From positions 1-9,346 of the forward strand of contig CAZPUJ010000006.1 of NCBI GenBank assembly GCA_964589725.1: a stretch of 9,346 nucleotides of DNA, read 5' to 3'. Numbering within the stretch: position 1 is the stretch's first letter; every line of letters begins with the position of its first letter. The position numbers were made by a program, and so were the translations under genes. The stretch comes from CAYSHJ01 sp964589725 (GTDB lineage: Bacteria > Planctomycetota > Planctomycetia > Planctomycetales > Planctomycetaceae). This document shows, in pieces, positions 5,564 to 9,346 of the stretch. The notes under the pieces are model-generated. The model did not search any database, had not been told where the DNA came from, and saw only the letters and a list, made by a program, of their open reading frames with translations.

Positions 5564-6709
5564 TTAGTGAGGCACGTTCCAGTTCGGCTGCGAGACCTGG
5601 CCCGGGCCGTAGATCGGGTGTTTCTCGCTGTATTGGACGTGCTTGACCGGCTTCGGCAAGCGAATGCCCGGCTCATGCTTCACGTCCATCAACATGTGAT
5701 CGACACCCTGGGGAATCTCTTGCTTGGTCAGGTTGCGAACCGTGTGCGACTGCAAGGTCGCGGGGCCTCCGAGCGGTAAGTGCGGCGGACCGGGCAAGCC
5801 GATCGGTGTGGCCGAGTTCGGCATGCCCCACATCGGCGTTCCACCGACACCCGAGATCGGGTTGTACGCGGGACGGCCCGGACCACCCGGCCCGCCGACC
5901 ATCATCGGGCCGGGAACTCCGGCGAACGAATTCCCGGACTCTTGGATCGGCATCGGCGCGACGATCTCGCCCTTCTCGCCGTCGGCGTTGTAGCTGACTT
6001 GCTGCCAGCCGTCGTCGTCGTTGGCCATGGGGTCGGAACCACCAGCCGGTTGTTCGAGATTCTTGTTGCCGACTCGCAAGACCACCATGATCGTGCCACG
6101 GCGATCAGCCTCGGAGACGGGATCGACTCCCGGATCAAGCCGCGTCGAGGACAACGTCTCGACCCCGGCGATCGCCAGTTCTTGGAACTTCGGGTCCGGC
6201 AGGTAAATGACCTTCGACACGAAATTGTTGCTCTCGATCTGATCGAGGTCTTCGTCAGTCAGTTCGATCGGCACGCTGTTATGGCTGAGGTACGCGTCGG
6301 TCGTTGGATGCGCCGGATAGACCTGCAAAGTTGGATACAGCGTCAGTCCTTCGCGGCCGGTGATGCTGGCCAGCTTCAGCCGATAGGTCGCGGCCTGTGC
6401 GAACTCCCAGCGAGCTGGCGAGACCAATTGGTTCTCCGCGTAACCCGGACCGATCTTCCAACCGATTTTCATCCCAATCGGACCGACGAAGCGAATCTGT
6501 GTCGATATTGACTGGAATGTGCGAACCGGCGGTGGAGCCATCATCGGCAAGACGCCGGGGCCGGGGCCGTCGACCATTGGGCCGGGGCGACTTTGCAAAG
6601 CCGCCGGCGGAGCGACGTACTCCCCTTTGTCGATGAGCTGCTGCCCGTCCATCTGGCAACCAAAGCAGACAACCACTAACGTTCCGAGTGCCAGAAAATA
6701 AGATCTCAT
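5564..6709 (-). CDS. Putative lipoprotein with the shared unnamed domain and Gly/Pro-rich segment
   Basis: A 381-residue protein. The N-terminus has a short hydrophobic segment followed by VCFGC; Cys18 may be lipidated, although Cys at -3 is not a textbook lipobox. A Pro-rich stretch (about 33-62) leads to the domain shared with the downstream gene (core 109-215: YRLKL, LTLYPTLQV, VPIEL, VSKVIYL, EADRRG). Then comes an acidic patch (DDDGW, 231-235), a Gly/Pro/Met-rich region (about 263-316) and a basic, His-containing tail. ATG 6709 is chosen over the adjacent in-frame GTG 6712 because GAGGGG lies 7 nt before it. The DUF11-protein gene follows after 46 nt, so the two are probably one unit ended by the terminator at 3394-3421. 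I recognise no catalytic motif and no named family; the function is unknown, probably in the periplasm or envelope. Confidence 0.85.
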   Translation of the reverse strand: MRSYFLALGTLVVVCFGCQMDGQQLIDKGEYVAPPAALQSRPGPMVDGPGPGVLPMMAPPPVRTFQSISTQIRFVGPIGMKIGWKIGPGYAENQLVSPARWEFAQAATYRLKLASITGREGLTLYPTLQVYPAHPTTDAYLSHNSVPIELTDEDLDQIESNNFVSKVIYLPDPKFQELAIAGVETLSSTRLDPGVDPVSEADRRGTIMVVLRVGNKNLEQPAGGSDPMANDDDGWQQVSYNADGEKGEIVAPMPIQESGNSFAGVPGPMMVGGPGGPGRPAYNPISGVGGTPMWGMPNSATPIGLPGPPHLPLGGPATLQSHTVRNLTKQEIPQGVDHMLMDVKHEPGIRLPKPVKHVQYSEKHPIYGPGQVSQPNWNVPH

Positions 6710-6716
6710 CACGAGT

Positions 6717-6722
6717 CCCCTC
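6717..6722 (-). promoter_or_regulatory. Shine-Dalgarno site GAGGGG
   Basis: Minus-strand GAGGGG ends 7 nt before ATG 6709 and decides between that ATG and the GTG directly preceding it. It is one of only two clear Shine-Dalgarno sequences in the window; most genes here lack one. Confidence 0.6.
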
Positions 6723-6986
6723 GACCTGAGACGACGGCGAAGCCCTCACTTGGGGTCGCCCTGCTGACAGGCTCGAACTAGAATTTCCGCCTTACATCCG
6801 TCGCCAAAGTAGACGCTTTATTCCGCGACGCGAATTTCGAGTCATGGCGTGCGACGTCACTCGTGCAACTTCCAACCCGACCCAACGTGGGCCGGCCGAG
6901 CGGATGAAAACCCGTTCGGAGTCTGGCATTTAACTTCGGTTCTGCCTGATCCGAATCTTTGGCAAATCCGTTACGTTCGGAACAAA

Positions 6987-7967
6987 ATGAAAAGCTTGCC
7001 TATCTTCTGGCTTTCTGCAATCTGCGTGGTCGCCGTGGTTTACGGCCTCAATGAGCAACTTTTCGGCGAGCAAACTGGTTCGACAAAAGCAACCGCCGCC
7101 GAGACCGACAAGGCGGCTGCTTCCCAGAAAACCGCTGCCGATGCCGCCAAAGAACGCGTTGCGGAGGCTCCGTTGAAAGAGTCGCCGGAAGCCAGGGCCG
7201 TGTGGGAGCAAGCTCGACAGCGGTTGCGGTCGTACCAATCGATCAAGGCCAAACTGGTGGAGACGGTGGCGTTGGGGCAACGGCGCTTTACGGTGTCCGG
7301 AGCCTACCAGCAAGGTCACGGAGCCGACTTGAAGCTGCGATTGGAATTCCAAGTCCGCGTCGGCAAGACGGATGCTTCGCTCCTGGAAGTCTGCGACGGG
7401 CAAGTCCTTTGGACGCGACATCAGATCGGCGCCGAGACGCCACGCATCTCGCGCCGCGATGTTCGTCAAATCTTGCAAGCGGCGGCGGAAAGCGGCATGT
7501 CTGAAGATTTGCTCATTGTGGAATTAGGTTTCGGCGGCTTGCCCGGTTTGTTCGCGTCGATCGAAAAGTCGATGCTGTTCGTCAAGCAGTCCGAGGAAAC
7601 GTACAATGGCCATAAGCTGGTCGTGATCGAAGGAGGCTGGAAGCCAGAGACTCTCAAGGCGTGGCAGGGGAACAATCCCAATTCGCCACTTCCGGATTAC
7701 ATGCCGAGTCGCGTGCGATTGTATTTCGACTCGAATACGCTGTTCCCGCGCCGGATTCTGTACCTTGGCCGCACGCCCGAGCAGTCGTTGCGGCCGATGG
7801 TCAGCCTCGACTTCACCGAGGTGCAGACGAACATTCCGCTGGCAGCCGACTTGTTCAAGTTCAAACAACCCGATGGGGTCTTCCCCGAAGACCTGACGGA
7901 TCAATTTCTGGAACAGATCAAACGTCGACAACCCGGCAGCCCCGCCAGCGGACGAGCGACACCGTAG
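6987..7967 (+). CDS. Exported or membrane-anchored LolA-like protein
   Basis: A 326-residue protein. Residues 5-21 are a hydrophobic segment (signal peptide or anchor), followed by an Ala/Lys/Glu-rich linker (about 30-66). From about 74 to 310 the protein reads like the LolA/LolB-type half-barrel proteins common in planctomycetes. The cues are an opening helix with YQSIKAKLVETV, alternating strands, DGQVLWTR (137-144), the late strand SRVRLYFDSNTLFPRRILYL, and the closing VSLDFTEVQTNIPLAADLFKF (272-292). By fold such proteins bind lipid or lipoprotein acyl chains in the periplasm, but membership is judged from pattern alone and its ligand is unknown. ATG 6987 is chosen because it begins just before the hydrophobic segment; the frame continues upstream to 6849 with unconvincing sequence. 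The VWA gene follows after 33 nt, so co-transcription is likely. It is divergent from the lipoprotein gene; the 277 nt between them should hold both promoters, but I find no clear boxes. Confidence 0.78.
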   Translation: MKSLPIFWLSAICVVAVVYGLNEQLFGEQTGSTKATAAETDKAAASQKTAADAAKERVAEAPLKESPEARAVWEQARQRLRSYQSIKAKLVETVALGQRRFTVSGAYQQGHGADLKLRLEFQVRVGKTDASLLEVCDGQVLWTRHQIGAETPRISRRDVRQILQAAAESGMSEDLLIVELGFGGLPGLFASIEKSMLFVKQSEETYNGHKLVVIEGGWKPETLKAWQGNNPNSPLPDYMPSRVRLYFDSNTLFPRRILYLGRTPEQSLRPMVSLDFTEVQTNIPLAADLFKFKQPDGVFPEDLTDQFLEQIKRRQPGSPASGRATP

Positions 7968-7992
7968 CAACATGCCGTCACTCCTTTATAGT
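7964..7992 (+). promoter_or_regulatory. Possible internal promoter before the VWA gene
   Basis: TATAGT (7987-7992) matches TATAAT at 5 of 6 bases; a weak -35 GTAGCA (7964-7969) is 17 nt upstream, overlapping the stop codon of the previous gene. A start near 7999-8000 would give an almost leaderless messenger for ATG 8001, which has no Shine-Dalgarno sequence. The weak -35 keeps this tentative. Confidence 0.25.
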
Positions 7993-8000
7993 CTCCAATC

Positions 8001-9119
8001 ATGCGCGACACTTCCACTCCGGAATTGCGATTGGGTTCCGACGTTGATGACGGTCGATTTCGACTGGACGTGATCGTGCCGAGTTGGTGTGTGTCGATCG
8101 GCTCGCACGTGGTGATGTTCTTTGTGATGTCTCTGGTTCTGCGCGGTTGTGCGACGGCCGGAGCCGTCGGGCCAAAAGCGGGCGACGGGATGTTTCGGGA
8201 GGTCGGCCTGAATGCCTCAGCAGATGCTGACTCGGGAAGGCCGGCCGGTCCAGGGGATGCGATCGAAGGCGACGACCTGGCTAACGCGATGACGCCGGAC
8301 GACAACCAGGCTCCGCCACAGCCACTGTCCCTGATCGACGATGCGGCCATCAACGACTTGCTCAATTTGCCCGACCGACCGACGTCGCCTTATGGGTTGC
8401 CGCGGCTCGGCCCTGGTCCTTCCTCGTCATTTCGGACTCCATCATCCGCCAGCGAGCTCATTCGACGTTCAGGGCCATACGGCAGCGGTGGCAGCGGTGG
8501 AAGCGGCGGAGGCGGCGGAGGCGGCGGACGAGGCGGTGCCGGAGGCGGAGACGGAACGGGCCTCGGCGAGACGACGTTCTTCGACATCGCCGCAAAAGGC
8601 AGCCGGTTTCTGTACGTGCTCGACCGCTCCGGCAGCATGTACGACCACAATGCGATCCGCGCCGCCAAGGAAGAGCTCATCGCCAGCCTGTCGGGCTTGG
8701 AACAGACGCAGCAGTTTCAAGTCATCTTCTACAATCAGAGTTTCATCGAATTGCGGCACAACGATGAACGGCCGGGGATGCAGTGGGCCACGGAAATCAA
8801 TCGCACGCTGGCGAGGCAATTCATTTCCAGCATTCAGCCGGACGGCGGCACGGATCATGTTCCGGCGCTGAAGAAAGCCCTGCGTTATCAGCCCGAACAC
8901 TTGTTCTTTCTGACCGATGCCGATCAGCCGCAGTTGTCGGCTCGCGAACTGCATGAAATCAAAACGCTCAACGGCGGCCGGACGCGAATTCATTGCGTCG
9001 AATTCGGCAAAGGCCCGGAACTCGCCGCCGACAATTTCTTGAAAAAAGTAGCTCGCGACAACGGTGGCACGTACCGTTATCGGGACGTAACACGCTTCGA
9101 TCGGCGACTGCGTCAATAA
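8001..9119 (+). CDS. Membrane-anchored VWA-domain protein with glycine-rich linker
   Basis: A 372-residue protein. A hydrophobic segment at about 24-47 (VIVPSWCVSIGSHVVMFFVM) anchors it after a short N-terminal tail. A Pro/Asp-rich region and a Gly/Ser tract (about 161-186) follow as a flexible linker. The von Willebrand factor A domain runs from about 197 to the end. All parts of the metal-ion-dependent adhesion site are present: DRSGS (Asp208, Ser210, Ser212), Thr284 in GGTD, and Asp306 in TDAD. It should therefore bind a divalent cation and a protein ligand. The domain is probably on the outer face of the cytoplasmic membrane, though topology is inferred. It follows the LolA-like gene by 33 nt and ends 7 nt before a hairpin that may terminate the unit. 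The partner is unknown; there is no MoxR-type ATPase gene nearby, which many bacterial VWA proteins accompany. Confidence 0.92.
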   Translation: MRDTSTPELRLGSDVDDGRFRLDVIVPSWCVSIGSHVVMFFVMSLVLRGCATAGAVGPKAGDGMFREVGLNASADADSGRPAGPGDAIEGDDLANAMTPDDNQAPPQPLSLIDDAAINDLLNLPDRPTSPYGLPRLGPGPSSSFRTPSSASELIRRSGPYGSGGSGGSGGGGGGGGRGGAGGGDGTGLGETTFFDIAAKGSRFLYVLDRSGSMYDHNAIRAAKEELIASLSGLEQTQQFQVIFYNQSFIELRHNDERPGMQWATEINRTLARQFISSIQPDGGTDHVPALKKALRYQPEHLFFLTDADQPQLSARELHEIKTLNGGRTRIHCVEFGKGPELAADNFLKKVARDNGGTYRYRDVTRFDRRLRQ

Positions 9120-9126
9120 ATGCGTT

Positions 9127-9147
9127 ACGAGTTGTCGAACTCGTTTT
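9127..9147 (+). terminator. Short rho-independent terminator after the VWA gene
   Basis: ACGAGTT (9127-9133) pairs perfectly with AACTCGT (9138-9144) around loop gtcg, and four T (9144-9147) complete the signal. The stem is only 7 bp and the T-run is short, so termination may be partial. Its end overlaps the -35 box of the next promoter. Confidence 0.5.
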
Positions 9148-9174
9148 GACATGATTCGCGAGCGACGCTACTCT
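9146..9174 (+). promoter_or_regulatory. Promoter for the response-regulator-like gene
   Basis: A perfect TTGACA (9146-9151), a 17-nt spacer and TACTCT (9169-9174, fitting TA...T) form a sigma-70-type promoter. Its first 11 bases, TTGACATGATT, are identical to those of the promoter at 452-462. It starts within the T-run of the preceding terminator. Confidence 0.55.
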
Positions 9175-9267
9175 CCCGCCCCCTTCGCCGGTCCGTGAAT
9201 GGCCGCGAAGGATCGTCGACCTGACGGAATTCGAGACGGCGAACGCCCACCAAGGAAGGCAGGCATC

Positions 9268-9346
9268 GTGGTTCGCAGCGGACAACGCATTCTGGTTGTG
9301 GATGGTCTGACGGAAACCACCGAGGTGCTCAAGGCCGTGTTCGAGC
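9268..9346 (+). CDS. Response-regulator receiver domain, N-terminal start only (3' truncated)
   Basis: The frame from GTG 9268 reads RILVVDGLTETTEVLKAVFE before the window ends. This is the first strand and helix of a CheY-like receiver domain, where an acidic pair normally follows the hydrophobic strand. Here the usual VVDD is VVDG, so one of the two metal-binding acids is replaced by Gly. The phosphorylated Asp and the output domain lie beyond the window. GTG is preferred because AGGAAGG (9253-9259) ends 8 nt before it; an in-frame ATG at 9199 would add 23 residues of polar, Arg-rich sequence. With only 26 residues visible, the assignment rests on the strand-helix pattern. Confidence 0.55.
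   Translation, partial: MVRSGQRILVVDGLTETTEVLKAVFE

Noticed and set aside
5518..5676. N-terminal extension of the DUF11-protein frame
   Set aside because: Arg/Ser/Thr-rich reading that overlaps the 3' end of the upstream gene; ATG 5517 fits the signal peptide and gene spacing better.
5780..6511. Long plus-strand frame opposite the lipoprotein-like gene
   Set aside because: His/Arg/Asp-rich shadow frame; the minus strand has a lipoprotein-like start, a Shine-Dalgarno sequence and a domain shared with the neighbouring gene.
6849..6986. N-terminal extension of the LolA-like frame
   Set aside because: It would put 46 residues of polar sequence in front of a hydrophobic export segment that follows ATG 6987 directly.
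8469..9152. Minus-strand frame opposite the VWA gene
   Set aside because: Its Ala/Ser/Thr-rich end mirrors the Gly-tract codons of the VWA gene, whose metal-binding motifs are complete on the plus strand.

Overview
The window (GC-rich by eye, mixed-strand, small transcription units) looks like a chromosomal segment of a planctomycete. This is inferred from protein architectures common in that phylum: a membrane-anchored glycine-rich VWA protein, a secreted protein ending in a DUF11-type domain, and a LolA-like lipoprotein-carrier-fold protein. Stand-alone STAS / RsbW-type regulators, rare Shine-Dalgarno sequences and intergenic hairpin repeats fit the same picture. No transposase, integrase, CRISPR array or phage gene is visible.

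Layout, left to right. Positions 1-330 hold the C-terminal end of a dimethylargininase/amidinotransferase-family hydrolase whose catalytic His and Cys are both visible. Next come a STAS anti-sigma-factor antagonist (543-899) and an RsbW-like HATPase kinase/anti-sigma protein (1048-1470), each with its own TTGACA promoter-like sequence. A 25-bp tandem repeat lies beside a minus-strand tRNA-Met(CAU) (1525-1598), which has a TATAAT promoter. A minus-strand pair follows: a second STAS protein (2881-3207) coupled through a TGATG stop/start overlap to a class C beta-lactamase-family serine hydrolase (1739-2881). Positions 3208-3678 are a 470-nt non-coding island packed with hairpin repeats and a strong minus-strand terminator. 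Beyond it, a minus-strand pair of exported proteins (lipoprotein-like, 5564-6709; DUF11 protein, 3679-5517) shares a roughly 107-residue homologous domain I cannot name. Divergent from them, on the plus strand, are a LolA-like exported protein (6987-7967) and a VWA-domain membrane protein (8001-9119). A short hairpin terminator overlaps the -35 box of a promoter leading to the start of a response-regulator-like gene (9268 to the window end).

How they may work together: the STAS and HATPase proteins are the two halves of a partner-switching module (kinase binds either antagonist or target, controlled by Ser phosphorylation). The two STAS proteins are clear paralogs whose key Asp54 and Ser63 fall at the same residue numbers, so one kinase could serve both. 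No sigma factor or PP2C phosphatase is inside the window. The exported pair and the LolA/VWA pair form a divergent envelope-related locus around 6710-6986. The most unusual points are the shared unnamed domain in the exported pair, the STAS-hydrolase translational coupling, and the dense intergenic hairpin repeats.
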